From Barthelona sp. PAP020 (lineage: Eukaryota > Metamonada: BaSk clade), in assembly GCA_040182905.1 (NCBI GenBank), contig JARQWU010000037.1, positions 1 through 55,027 of the forward strand: 55,027 bases of DNA. The letters are read 5' to 3'. Each line of letters starts with the position of its first letter. Within the stretch, counting starts at the first letter, position 1. Positions 1 through 8,979 of the stretch are shown one piece after another. The notes under the pieces are model-generated. The model worked only from the letters and a program-made list of their open reading frames with translations, made no database searches and was not told the DNA's origin. A program made the position numbers and the translations under genes.

Positions 1-89
1 TCCGTAAATCCTGTAATAACATCCGTAGGTAGATGATAGCATTCAAAATCATCAAATTCAGGGTATGATGAATAAGGATTCGCAGTCAT
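1..89 (-). CDS. 5' end of a minus-strand gene, product unknown (partial)
   Basis: An ATG at 87-89 (minus strand) opens a frame that runs without a stop to the left edge of the window, giving 29 codons beginning MTANPYSSYPEFDD. The rest of the gene lies outside. The residues are acidic and aromatic and match no family I recognise. An A-rich stretch lies just upstream of the ATG, as for many genes here. The next gene starts 266 bp away in the opposite direction, so the two probably share a divergent promoter region. Confidence 0.5.
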   Translation of the reverse strand, partial: MTANPYSSYPEFDDFECYHLPTDVITGFT

Positions 90-354
90 TTAAGAAAAAA
101 AAAAAACATAATAACATTCACACAATTTTCCCAAATAAACTTGATGTGTGAAAAATGAATGACAATTCTATATATCAATTCACATTTTTTTAATCACGTT
201 TTGCAGCTTGTAAAAGAGAATCACTTATTTAGAATATAAATGAATACAGACTATTTTTATTTATAAATCAACTATGTGTTTATGAAAATATTTTCAAAGA
301 AAGAAAAGATTTTCAGAAAAAGCAAAAATCGAAGTATTTATTTTAATCAAGTTC

Positions 355-1320
355 ATGCTTGGTTTTTTGATAATAACAAGTGTATTATTCCTCGGAATAT
401 TATCGTTAGTTTTTATTTATCATTATCAAAATCGGTTTCTATTCTTACCAAAAAGAAATGTTGCAACTGGTTTATCTGGTCCCGATGAGTTCGGTATATT
501 GTATAATAATGTATATATCAACACTAGTGATGATATTAAATTACATGGATGGCATTTAATTCAGGAAAGAGAAAATGGCAGTTGTTTAGATCTTCCAACA
601 ATAATTTATTTTCATGGAAATTCCGGAAATTTGGTCAAAAGGTTACAATTTTTAAAAAAACTTTATTTTTCTGACATTTCACCCAACATCATAATTTTTA
701 GTTACAGGGGATTTGGGTTATCAGATCCTAGAAACGTTCCAATAGAAGTGAATGCCCATTTGGATGCTGAAGCGATGGTTAAATATGCTTTTTCTTCAAG
801 ATTTGTCAACAAAAAAAAAGTATTCTTGTTTGGACATTCTATGGGGGCAGCAATAATGATAGATTATCTTTTTAAAAATAAGGGTGACCACGATAAATTT
901 GCTGGAGTCATTTTGCAAAACACCTTCACTTCTTTACCTGATGCTATTGTTGATCATATTCCATACTTGATGTATGGAAAATTTCTTATCAAGACAAAAT
1001 TTAACAATCTTGCAAAAGTTGTTGATTTTAACATACCTGCGCTATTTATTTCCTGTAAATTCGATAAACTTATTTACAGTCATCATATGGAAAAATTGTA
1101 TGCTTTGTGGGGCTCTAAAATTGACAAAGAAAATCTGAAAAAGTATTTTTGTTCCATTCAATCCAGCAATCACAATGGTGCTTGGATTGATGGTGGTTTA
1201 GCTTATTATAGAACAATTGCTGGTTTTGTTAAAAAATCTCTGGGAAATGTTGAATTTAACGGAACTGTATTTCGACGACGTTACAGTCTTCATTCCCCAA
1301 AAGCTAGAAAAATTGGTTAA
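355..1320 (+). CDS. membrane-anchored alpha/beta hydrolase (ABHD13/ABHD17/Bem46-like)
   Basis: This 321-aa serine hydrolase of the alpha/beta fold probably acts on lipid or acyl substrates at a membrane. Residues 1-22 form one hydrophobic segment, consistent with a signal anchor, followed by FLFLP, which is typical of Bem46/ABHD13-like proteins. An oxyanion-hole HGNSGN lies at 87-92. The nucleophile elbow GHSMG puts the serine at 162. A likely acid is Asp237 (KFD) and a likely catalytic histidine is His273 (SNHNG). The first in-frame ATG is used. An overlapping frame at 276-488 is a shadow. Family length is about 310-340 aa, so it looks complete. It ends in TAA. The substrate cannot be read from the sequence; depalmitoylase and phospholipase are both possible. 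Confidence 0.88.
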   Translation: MLGFLIITSVLFLGILSLVFIYHYQNRFLFLPKRNVATGLSGPDEFGILYNNVYINTSDDIKLHGWHLIQERENGSCLDLPTIIYFHGNSGNLVKRLQFLKKLYFSDISPNIIIFSYRGFGLSDPRNVPIEVNAHLDAEAMVKYAFSSRFVNKKKVFLFGHSMGAAIMIDYLFKNKGDHDKFAGVILQNTFTSLPDAIVDHIPYLMYGKFLIKTKFNNLAKVVDFNIPALFISCKFDKLIYSHHMEKLYALWGSKIDKENLKKYFCSIQSSNHNGAWIDGGLAYYRTIAGFVKKSLGNVEFNGTVFRRRYSLHSPKARKIG

Positions 1321-1734
1321 AAGAAACAATTATGTCTTGTTCAAACAAATAGTTCATTTTCATGATCTATGAAATTTATGTTCTGTTCATGGATTTTTAA
1401 TTTTATTTGAATTCATATTTATCTCAAATTACTCGTTAAACAAACAATTAGTCTTTTCTTCTGTTCTTTTTGAAATAAGATCATAAAATTTTTGAGTTTA
1501 TTGTTTTCTATACAATTGATTCTCTTCACTTCTATCAATAGAAATTGAAATTCTGCTTAGCAAAACAAAATAATTGGCATTGTGAATATTTTCTGATTCA
1601 AAATAAATCTCACAACGAAAAATTTTTTCTTAATTTCCAATAACAATTTGAAAATAAAATCAAGCCCAGTTCATTCAAAAAATAAAAAAATTCTAAAAAT
1701 TTACATCTAAAATTTGTAATTTACATGTACAAAA
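1321..1734. other. AT-rich intergenic region between convergent genes
   Basis: This 414-bp gap between two convergent genes holds only AT-rich sequence and presumably both 3' untranslated regions. I see no ORF with recognisable content, no RNA gene and no repeat in it. Confidence 0.6.
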
Positions 1735-2745
1735 CTACATCCCAATACCAGCTGCGACTTCTTTTGACATACCAAGAGAAACATGATTATTAACATTTCC
1801 CATTGTATCAAAACGTTGTTCATATTCTTCAGAAATACACCAAGTCTTTCCATCAACAAGGAATTTAAAGTCAAATTCTTTTTGTGGCAAACACATCTGA
1901 ATCTCAAAATGATTTTGCTCCAGTTGTTTCATTGGTAAATTGGTACCCCAATCATCAAAAGAACCTGAAAGCTTAACATTCTCAGCAGGTCCATAATAAT
2001 GAAAAGTGACATTTTGCGTGTCCATTGTTGCTTTTCCAAGAGAACTCTTTGGTATCATAACTGGTGTTAAATCAGCTGGAGGTGTCATGTCAGGCCAACA
2101 ATTCAAATCGTCATCAACTAACAAAACGTTGTTGACATTACCTTTCTTATCATTTTGAGTTGGTAAATCTTCTCTATAAACATATTCACCATCAACAACA
2201 AACTTGAATGCATATTGACCAGGTCCAAGATTCAATTGATAAAAGAAGTCCCCATTTGAACGTTTCCTCATGGAAAGTTGCTCATTCCATCTATCCCAAG
2301 ATCCAACAATTTTTGCAGTATCTGCTGAACTTGCAAAAGAAATAGGGATGCCAATTCTGTAACAAGCTTCCCCAAAAAGACCAGGTAATGAATATTCAGC
2401 TGGCTCAGCATCTGAAAATGGCTCTTCTTCCGGTTTAAAAGTGAAAGGTTCATCAACAACCTTTAGAACATTGTTAAAATGGCCAGATGCATTTTGTCTG
2501 ATATTTTGAAAAGGTAAACAACGATAAGCATCATCAACAATTAACTTGTATTGATATTCTCCTTCTCTGAGGTTGACCCAGCAATAATATGGTTCACTCT
2601 TTCCTCTTCTATGCATTGGAATTCTTTTTTGCCAATTGTCCCATGAACCAACTAAGTAACATGAAAATTTGACTGGAAAAGGCCACTCAAATTCATAAGT
2701 AAGAAGATCAGGATCCGTTTTTGGAATATGATAAACTCGTGACAT
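1735..2745 (-). CDS. triple CBM48 / AMPK-type glycogen-binding protein
   Basis: This 336-aa protein is built almost entirely of three tandem carbohydrate-binding modules of the CBM48/AMPK-beta glycogen-binding (E-set) type. Module 1 spans about 19-97 with GSWDNW at 33-38. Module 2 spans about 132-211 with GSWDRW at 148-153. Module 3 spans about 245-325 with GSFDDW at 261-266. Each has the second family signature, a Y/F-x-F/Y-K-x-x-V/I-D-G/D segment (YQYKLIVDD, YAFKFVVDG, FDFKFLVDG), and ends with an N-N-V/H motif. There is no kinase, phosphatase or amylase domain, no signal peptide and no membrane segment. It may tether partners to glycogen or a starch-like granule in the cytosol. That role is inference; the module identification is strong. 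Stop is TAG. Confidence 0.88.
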   Translation of the reverse strand: MSRVYHIPKTDPDLLTYEFEWPFPVKFSCYLVGSWDNWQKRIPMHRRGKSEPYYCWVNLREGEYQYKLIVDDAYRCLPFQNIRQNASGHFNNVLKVVDEPFTFKPEEEPFSDAEPAEYSLPGLFGEACYRIGIPISFASSADTAKIVGSWDRWNEQLSMRKRSNGDFFYQLNLGPGQYAFKFVVDGEYVYREDLPTQNDKKGNVNNVLLVDDDLNCWPDMTPPADLTPVMIPKSSLGKATMDTQNVTFHYYGPAENVKLSGSFDDWGTNLPMKQLEQNHFEIQMCLPQKEFDFKFLVDGKTWCISEEYEQRFDTMGNVNNHVSLGMSKEVAAGIGM

Positions 2746-3038
2746 TTGTTAAAAAAATGATCTAATGATTATAAAAAGAATCTAAGAAGCTTGGTGAAAA
2801 ACTATACAGTAATAATAATACAATGAAAACATTCCTGTTAATTTGATTTGATGTGTAAAATTTTGTTAAATCGTCTTTAAAATTTGTAAATGATCAATCA
2901 ATCACCAAAAGAATAGAACAAAAAGAAGTATAAAAAGAAGAAGTTCTTTTTTTCTGTTTTCATATTCTTGCATATACATGAATATGCATTGAATCAAGAT
3001 CGTAAATGAATCCAAAAAAAGGATTTAAAACAAAAAAA
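2746..3038. other. AT-rich intergenic spacer
   Basis: This is a 293-bp spacer upstream of the CBM48 gene and downstream of the LRR-IQ gene, both on the minus strand. It contains a small imperfect inverted repeat around GCATAT...ATATGC near 2970-2990 and otherwise only A/T-rich sequence. No gene is seen. Confidence 0.5.
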
Positions 3039-4541
3039 CTACACATTTACAATGCTCTCTTTCATTTCCAACAATTTTATTCTTTTCTCAAGTGTACTGA
3101 TATACGCCAAAAGATTATTATCTGTTGATTGCATTAATTTAGTTCTTTGATATTTTTTCCAGCTTCTTTGAATTATGATTGCTGCTGCAATCATGTTGTG
3201 TCTGTGTTCTTTCATTTTACCCAATAAATGTTTTGTTTGATTTCTTATTAAAAATCCTCTGCATAATGATTGAATCTTAATGATTGGATGCATCAAAATT
3301 TTTGAATTGTTGTTTTCAATTGTTTGAAAAAGACTATGATGATATTGAAAGATCTTTTCAAAATTTTGAAATCTTTGCAAAATTATTTCTGAAGATTTCT
3401 TTGAATTGAGAATTGGTTTAGCCCAAAGTCTTGTTGAATAACCTCTATAATGAGCTTGCAATTGAACAACAGAATGCAAAAATCCTTTTAAAGTAACATC
3501 ATCCAAAGTGAATATATCTATTGTTTTTTTCTTTAAAAATTGACTGTTTTCATTGTTACCATAATTTATATATCTGTTTATTTGTTGAAGAACTGGTTTG
3601 ACATCTGATTGTTGATCATGCATCATCAAATTATTATTTAACTTTAGTTGTGCCTCTAAATCAATGAGACGATTTGATAAATCAACTAATAAACGATCTT
3701 TTTCCTTCAAATCAAACTTTAAAGCTGAATCAAGTTCATCCATTTGAAAACGTATTTGATCAATCTGAGAGCTATCAATTACAATATTTGACGTGTTTAC
3801 AACAGGACTTATTCGCTCCAATACACTTCTCAAATAAGCTATCAAATTGGCATCAGTGGGTGACGAAAAAACCTCAAGAATACGAGGATCTAATTCCCCA
3901 CCTGTTGTAAAAAGTTGCTGTGCAATTTCTTTTTGGTGAACATTTATTATTTCTCCAGCAACTTTTTTCAATCTGGGTGACAAAAAAAGTAAAAAGGGAA
4001 TGATATCATAATCATCAATAAGTGGGTCGAAACAAGGGTTATTCAAAACATCTATTTCATTCAAATATTTAAAACTCGTCAATGATTTAAAATCTCTCAA
4101 ACTGCTAATTTTATTGAAGGATATGTTTAAAGATGAAATTTTAGCAGGTAGAAACTTATGTAAACGTGATATATCAGAAATAGCATTGTGAGAAAGATCA
4201 ACAATTTTCAATGAATTCGTCATTTGCATAAAAGGTATTCTTTTAATACGATTATGTGAACAATACAATTCCCTCAACGCTACAAAATTATTAAGATCTA
4301 CCTCTTCCAATCTATTATGTGAAATATTAATAACAAACACATTCGTTTGGAAATCAGCAATCAAATATTTGATATTATTGTAAGATAAATTCAAATTTGT
4401 CAAAGATATCAGTTGATTAAACGGTATATCATTGCATTCTTCTAATTGACTATTGGATAAATCAATTGTTTTCAATGTATTCACTGCCCCATGATGGACT
4501 AATGAGGTGATATCTCCTTCAAAATACGTAACTCTACTCAT
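3039..4541 (-). CDS. leucine-rich repeat and IQ-motif protein (CEP97/LRRIQ-like)
   Basis: This 500-aa protein has about six SDS22-type leucine-rich repeats at residues 22-195 (signatures LDLSN, LNLSYN, INISHN, ELYCSHN, VDLSHN, LNISFN) closed by an LRR-cap-like segment. A coiled coil follows at about 262-305. Three IQ motifs lie at about 358-372, 421-436 and 454-468, each with the I/L-Q-x3-R-G/K-x3-R/Y pattern that binds calmodulin or related EF-hand proteins. A short C-terminal coiled coil ends the chain. LRR followed by IQ is the architecture of CEP97 and LRRIQ proteins of centrioles and cilia, so a centriolar role is plausible but unproven. The start is the first true ATG at 4539-4541; a TTG one codon upstream is in frame but not used here. 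The divergent neighbour starts 69 bp away. Confidence 0.82.
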   Translation of the reverse strand: MSRVTYFEGDITSLVHHGAVNTLKTIDLSNSQLEECNDIPFNQLISLTNLNLSYNNIKYLIADFQTNVFVINISHNRLEEVDLNNFVALRELYCSHNRIKRIPFMQMTNSLKIVDLSHNAISDISRLHKFLPAKISSLNISFNKISSLRDFKSLTSFKYLNEIDVLNNPCFDPLIDDYDIIPFLLFLSPRLKKVAGEIINVHQKEIAQQLFTTGGELDPRILEVFSSPTDANLIAYLRSVLERISPVVNTSNIVIDSSQIDQIRFQMDELDSALKFDLKEKDRLLVDLSNRLIDLEAQLKLNNNLMMHDQQSDVKPVLQQINRYINYGNNENSQFLKKKTIDIFTLDDVTLKGFLHSVVQLQAHYRGYSTRLWAKPILNSKKSSEIILQRFQNFEKIFQYHHSLFQTIENNNSKILMHPIIKIQSLCRGFLIRNQTKHLLGKMKEHRHNMIAAAIIIQRSWKKYQRTKLMQSTDNNLLAYISTLEKRIKLLEMKESIVNV

Positions 4542-4610
4542 CAATTCAAATTATCACCAAAAAAAATTGAAAAATAACTCTTTTTATTCTTTCACGAAAA
4601 ATCAGTTTTT

Positions 4611-4919
4611 ATGACAACGAAAAAAGAACAAAATACGCTAAGGAACAACACTGAAGAAAAAATCGACCAATCACTTGACTTTTTTAAAATTGACAGTGTT
4701 GATAATGATTCATCAAGAATTGACATTGAAAATGAGGTTCAGAGTAAAAAATTAATTATTGCTTTACCGAAATTGCAAAAAAAACAGAATAAAATTAAAA
4801 GAGAAATTCTGAAAGGAAAGAATCCTTTTCGTAGTCAAATTAATAGAAATAAAAATCTTGGAAAAAGCTATTTAGAAAAGTTAAGGTTGTCAGGATATCG
4901 TGTAAAGACTGCAAAATAA
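4611..4919 (+). CDS. small lysine-rich basic protein, unknown
   Basis: An ATG-started frame of 102 codons encodes a protein with an acidic N-terminal half (DSVDNDSSRIDIENE, about residues 29-43) and a strongly basic C-terminal half (KKQNKIKREILKGKNPFRSQ, about 57-76). The C terminus is GYRVKTAK. This composition suits a nuclear or nucleolar RNA-binding protein, but I recognise no domain. It is divergently arranged with the LRR-IQ gene, separated by 69 bp that must hold both promoters. A minus-strand frame overlapping its 3' end begins with TTG and was left out. Confidence 0.55.
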   Translation: MTTKKEQNTLRNNTEEKIDQSLDFFKIDSVDNDSSRIDIENEVQSKKLIIALPKLQKKQNKIKREILKGKNPFRSQINRNKNLGKSYLEKLRLSGYRVKTAK

Positions 4920-5573
4920 CGATATATATAAATTGCATTAATTTTTATTGCATACCAAATGTTTTTTTTTATTTTTGCATCTCTTTTTGAAGACAGTTGA
5001 TTGAATTTATTCTTCAATTGACAAAATGTCTTTGGTTGAAGAAAAAGACAAAATTGCTCGAAGAAAGACCTTTGTGGAATGTCAAAAGTTATTCTCTTGC
5101 ATGTTCCACACTTGTCATAAAGCTTTTTTTTCAATGAGTTTCGGTAATCATCACCTCAACCAAATGTTCTTTGAAAAGTGAACAGATCTTTCCACAAAAA
5201 AAAGAAGCAAATGTGTTTATGGTTTCTTCTTGCAATTTCTAATATTAATGGATATCAAATTTGAAAGTGAAATGACAGCAAAGAATCAAATGACACATGA
5301 TAATAAGGATACAAGTGTACTTAGTAGGCTAGGAAGGAATTAAAAAGTTTCATCAAAGAAACCCCGAGAAGAACAATCAAAATTTATTGGTAGGAAGGAA
5401 AAAGATTATTAAACTTTTATTTAGATAATCGCCCCATCCACACCTAAAGTATTTCTTTTTTTTTTTAAGAGTGTTCTGAACCATCCACGCAAAACGACTC
5501 AGTTGCAAGTACCCCCAAACTCTAACCGAGAACAATAAAGATCTTTATAAACATTTATTATTATTGTCGTGTG

Positions 5574-5641
5574 AACAGCAAAGATACCATGGAGTAATTT
5601 CCCCAACCCCAGTTAGTAAATATAAATTAAAGCCTTTAATT
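5574..5641 (+). repeat. 68-bp direct repeat, left copy
   Basis: The 68 bases beginning AACAGCAAAGATACCATGG are identical to 6103-6170. The two copies lie 529 bp apart on either side of the assembly gap. Identity ends abruptly on both sides (GTGAAGCGC follows here, TTGCCC follows the right copy). This may be a genuine recent repeat or a scaffolding artefact around the gap. Confidence 0.85.
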
Positions 5642-6002
5642 GTGAAGCGCAGCGGGCATTTTCACAAGGAGAGAAAAAGAAAAGCGTGGAGAAATGCGCC
5701 AGAATTTGAATCAAGCAAAATTTCTCGTATTTCAGAATTTATCAAATAATAAAACAACTAGTTGAGCTTAAGACAAAGAAGAATCTAATTTCACTGGCTA
5801 ATAAAGAATCTTGAAAGATTACAAAAGAAATTTTCCCAAAATTTTCAACCTTTGTCTGAATTTCCTTAATCAAATTTTCTATCCAAAGTTATTGAAGTCA
5901 TTTCTTTTTTTTTAGGGATTCAATATCGTCCAATCTTTCAATCAGAACTAAGTCATTTCAAACAGCCAGGATTCAAATTCAAGGCTTTCCCAACTACTCA
6001 TT

Positions 6003-6052
6003 NNNNNNNNNNNNNNNNNNNNNNNNNNNNNNNNNNNNNNNNNNNNNNNNNN
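6003..6052. other. assembly gap (50 N)
   Basis: Fifty consecutive N bases form a scaffold gap, probably of placeholder length. It lies between the two copies of the 68-bp repeat and next to long T runs, both of which would hinder assembly. The true distance and content are unknown. Confidence 0.99.
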
Positions 6053-6102
6053 GAGTTTTTTTTTTTTTTCCAGACTCAAAGAATTCTGAATCGGTTGACC
6101 AA

Positions 6103-6170
6103 AACAGCAAAGATACCATGGAGTAATTTCCCCAACCCCAGTTAGTAAATATAAATTAAAGCCTTTAATT
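6103..6170 (+). repeat. 68-bp direct repeat, right copy
   Basis: This is identical over 68 bases to 5574-5641. It is followed by unrelated AT-rich DNA and, about 105 bp further on, the tRNA-Val gene. Confidence 0.85.
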
Positions 6171-6275
6171 TTGCCCTTTCGTCTAACGTGAAATGTTAAT
6201 TATTATTTTTTTGTCAAGTGAATTTTTAAGTTTTTGAAGACCCGATCCTTATTCCTTCCTAAAGTTTTCAAAAAT

Positions 6276-6347
6276 GATCTTGCCGGGTTTCGATCCCGGG
6301 ACCACCTGCGTGTTAGGCAGGCACTCTCCCAACTGAGCTACAAGATC
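6276..6347 (-). tRNA. tRNA-Val (anticodon AAC)
   Basis: On the minus strand a 72-nt cloverleaf folds completely. The 7-bp acceptor stem GATCTTG/CAAGATC pairs perfectly. The D arm is GCTC-AGTTGGGA-GAGT, with one G-T pair. The anticodon stem CCTGC/GCAGG is closed around loop CTAACAC, giving anticodon AAC for the valine codon GUU. The variable loop is TGGTC, and the T stem CCGGG/CCCGG holds loop ATCGAAA. There is no intron and no encoded CCA, as expected for a eukaryotic nuclear tRNA. A TTTTT run directly downstream would stop RNA polymerase III. Position 54 is A rather than the usual T. Confidence 0.96.
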
Positions 6348-6486
6348 CTTGCGTTCATCTAAATATTTGTTGGGTTTGGAAGGTTATTGAATATTAAAAT
6401 ATTAACAAATCTGTAATTTAAAAGGTATGGTTAAAAAGGAAGAGCAAAAAGTTTCTTTTTATTAAGTTGACTAAAAATTATAAATC

Positions 6487-6612
6487 AATATTTATTTCCA
6501 AGCAAAGAAGCACTGTGCGTAGAGTGAATAAAAGAGAATAGTGTTTATTTGGTTAAACGCTTTCAAGGCCGATTGATCTGTTGAAAAACTATAAATTTTA
6601 CTTTTGCAAAAA
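6487..6612 (+). repeat. dispersed ~300-bp element, copy A (left part only)
   Basis: This left-hand fragment of the dispersed element carries AAGAAGCACTGTGCGTA, TTTATTTGGTTAAA and GATCTGTTGAAAAAC, ending at CTTTTGCAAAAATT. Relative to copies B and G it lacks about 35 bp in the middle. It abuts copy B in opposite orientation, sharing the junction bases AAAATTGG. Confidence 0.8.
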
Positions 6613-6921
6613 TTGGTCCAGTTGTGAAACAACTATATTCATTTACAAAGAAAGAAAACTCAAAAAACGCATTCTAGCAAATTTCAGTCATAATCCAAGA
6701 AGGGGAATTGAGGAACTGAAATGTAATTGAAACGATCAAACAGGAGAATTTTGGAAAAATTTTCCATTCCTATCTTTTTGTTTTTTTGCAAAAGCAAAAT
6801 TTTAAAGTTTGAACTTTTCCTTAGAAAATCTAAAGTTTTTCAACAGATCAGTGAGCCTCGAAAGCCTTTAACCAAATAAACACCATTCTTTTTTATTCAC
6901 TCCTTCTTGGCTTGGAAATAG
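6613..6921 (-). repeat. dispersed ~300-bp element, copy B (near full length, inverted)
   Basis: Read on the minus strand, this 309-bp stretch matches copy G (41501-41810) nearly end to end. It contains TTTATTTGGTTAAAGGCTTT, GATCTGTTGAAAAAC, AAAATTTTGCTTTTGCAA, TTACATTTCAGT and right end GTTTCACAACTGGACCAA. No ORF is kept between copies, so the element is non-coding. Confidence 0.85.
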
Positions 6922-7074
6922 TCAACTGTTTTAAGTCTGACAAAAAATAAACAAACAAAATCCAATCTCAACTAAATAAAAGAATTTCAGAAAAATTTAT
7001 TTGGTTTGTCAAAAAATTCTTTATTTTTAACTTTTGAAGAAATATAAAGTAACAAATTAATTGAAAATCAAAAG

Positions 7075-7146
7075 TTTTAATCAAATAGATACCATTCTTT
7101 CTTATTCGTTCACATATTTGGCGCTTTATTGCTTTGAAATAATAGA
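7075..7146 (-). repeat. dispersed element, copy C (degenerate left end)
   Basis: On the minus strand this stretch shows a decayed version of the element's left end: ATTTCAAAGCAATAAAG, then a GAATAAGAAAGAATGGT segment and CTATTTGATTAAAA. Similarity fades into AT-rich DNA towards 6980. Confidence 0.45.
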
Positions 7147-7176
7147 TTTTTGACATTCAAAAAAATATTTATCATG

Positions 7177-8979
7177 TCAGATACAACTTTTATATGAAGG
7201 TTTATTTTTTAAAACATCAATAATCTCATCATTATTGTAATATTGCGCAATATTAAATGGAGTACAACCAAATGAATCTTGAATTTCACAAAGCTTTTCC
7301 CCAACATCCAAATTAATGAGTTTGAGAGCAATTTGATTAAACTTTAAATAGATTGCCATGTGCAATGGAGAAAGATTATCATCGCATCGACAAATATCAG
7401 GTTCAGCTCCATATTTTAACAATAATTCAACAATCTCCAAATTTCCTTGTTGAACAGCAATAAACATTGGAGATATATTTCTGTCTGTTACAACATTAAC
7501 ATTTGTTCCATGTTCTAACAACATGATAACAATATCCTTGAACTCATTCTGAACACACATAAATAACGGGGAGACTTGATGTATATCTGATAAATTATAG
7601 TTGATGTTATTATTCAAGAGTAATCGAACGATTTTCAGACATCCTAATCTACAAGCATGCCACAACAAAGAGAAACCATACTCATCTTGTGCGTTTAAAT
7701 CATGGTTTTTGGTAACTAACAAAAAGAGATCATTCAAAAGAAAGATGTCATTTGAGTTGATAGAAGTGTTTTTTCTTGAGGTCAAAAACCTTATAAACTC
7801 ATATTGAATTTGTTGGATAACAGAAGCGCCAGATCTTTTGACTAGGTCTGTGACAAATTTTTCTTTACGATTTCTTTGAAAAGATTCATCTTTTAATCTC
7901 ATTATTTGTTCAATAACACGCATTTTCTTTGTTTCTTTATTAATATTTTTCTGTTTAATCTTCATTTTTTCAAATGAATTTTCAACCGTGGATAAACATG
8001 GATCCTTGATATTTTCTTTCAAAAGCTGTACGATAGAGTGTGCCACAGTATCAGAAAGATCTGTATCTGTGCATCGTTGAAGCTGTGTATTTTCCAAAAT
8101 CTGCACTGCTGCTTTAAGACAATCTTTTCTATCTTCATTCATATTATTATCAGTGGTAACACAATTCAGACATATTTCTTCACCAGCTTGTAAAAGAAGT
8201 TTGACTATTTCAATGGATTGGATTTTTACAGCAAGCATCAGTGCGGTATTTCCCTCAATATTCTTATAACTAAGCAACTTTTGAGTCTTTTGCTTTCTAA
8301 ATTTTATTTCTTTCGTCAATAATGTAGTGATGACATCAATACGATTTTCTAGTGTAGCTTTTTGCAAACAAGACAATTTTCCATTCATTCCTTCATAAAA
8401 CTCAACATTAGCATTATTTTCGATAAATAAATCAACTAAATCATTAAAACCAGAAGCGCATGCAATAAATAAAGGAGAATAATGGTTTTCACAACAATTA
8501 TCAATCTTTGCACCTTTGTCAAGTAATAATTTACATATATCATAAAAATGAAGAGATGTAGATAATAATAATGGAGTATAATTATCCTCGTTCATCATTT
8601 CTAAATTAATTCCCTTTTCAATTAAGAAATTTATCATTTCAATTGAATTATTTATTACAGCATAATGAATACCAGAATTTTTATTGTGTTCATCTTGATA
8701 ATTGATGTTAATTGTTACATCATCAAATATTTCAACCAATTTTTTCACATCATTATCTTCACATAATGTTAAATATTCTTTATTCGATGATTTCGGAGGT
8801 AATGACATATTTTCGCAAATTTTAGGAAAAAAAATTCCTTTTACAATGAAAGATCCATCAATTTCCTCTGAATTTGGTTCTTTATAAATAGAGAATATTT
8901 TTGATGAAATTAAGACGCGTGTGAATTTCAATGACATAATAATAGTTACGGATACTACTTTATTTGCTTTCTTCTTCAT
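7177..8979 (-). CDS. ankyrin-repeat protein, two repeat blocks
   Basis: This 600-aa protein has two blocks of ankyrin repeats. The first is at about 95-275 (signatures SGIHYAVINNSIEMI, YTPLLLSTSLHF, YSPLFIACASGF, GNTALMLAVKIQS). The second is at about 430-590 (FSLLWHACRLGC, VSPLFMCVQNEF, ISPMFIAVQQGN, LSPLHMAIYLKF, CTPFNIAQYYNN). A charged, probably helical linker of about 150 residues separates them. No signal peptide or transmembrane helix is clear. The ORF starts at the first ATG; a second ATG at codon 15 would remove a hydrophobic VVSVTII stretch and is a possible alternative. Stop is TGA. Ankyrin repeats bind proteins; no partner can be named. The repeats are much more diverged than those of the 40-43 kb ankyrin genes, so this is an older, separate family member. 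Confidence 0.85.
   Translation of the reverse strand: MKKKANKVVSVTIIMSLKFTRVLISSKIFSIYKEPNSEEIDGSFIVKGIFFPKICENMSLPPKSSNKEYLTLCEDNDVKKLVEIFDDVTININYQDEHNKNSGIHYAVINNSIEMINFLIEKGINLEMMNEDNYTPLLLSTSLHFYDICKLLLDKGAKIDNCCENHYSPLFIACASGFNDLVDLFIENNANVEFYEGMNGKLSCLQKATLENRIDVITTLLTKEIKFRKQKTQKLLSYKNIEGNTALMLAVKIQSIEIVKLLLQAGEEICLNCVTTDNNMNEDRKDCLKAAVQILENTQLQRCTDTDLSDTVAHSIVQLLKENIKDPCLSTVENSFEKMKIKQKNINKETKKMRVIEQIMRLKDESFQRNRKEKFVTDLVKRSGASVIQQIQYEFIRFLTSRKNTSINSNDIFLLNDLFLLVTKNHDLNAQDEYGFSLLWHACRLGCLKIVRLLLNNNINYNLSDIHQVSPLFMCVQNEFKDIVIMLLEHGTNVNVVTDRNISPMFIAVQQGNLEIVELLLKYGAEPDICRCDDNLSPLHMAIYLKFNQIALKLINLDVGEKLCEIQDSFGCTPFNIAQYYNNDEIIDVLKNKPSYKSCI

Larger units (their letters stand above)
4920..6275. 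other. accessory intergenic region with assembly gap
   Basis: About 1.35 kb without a confident gene. A short ATG frame at 5026-5181 (plus, 51 codons, three cysteines, beginning MSLVEEKDKIARRKTF) could be a tiny gene but has no family match. A C-rich stretch at about 5435-5530 follows a long T run. A frame at 5564-5749 opens with TTG and lacks an ATG. The 50-base gap sits at 6003-6052 and is flanked by a perfect 68-bp direct repeat. The motif AGGAAGGAAT occurs several times on both strands. Confidence 0.4.

Noticed and set aside
4868-5134. Minus-strand 88-codon frame overlapping the small basic protein gene
   Set aside because: The first codon is TTG, there is no internal methionine, and it overlaps a better ATG-started gene.
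5564-5749. 61-codon frame next to the assembly gap
   Set aside because: It starts with TTG, has no ATG, and half of it is the 68-bp repeat. No family resemblance strong enough to call.
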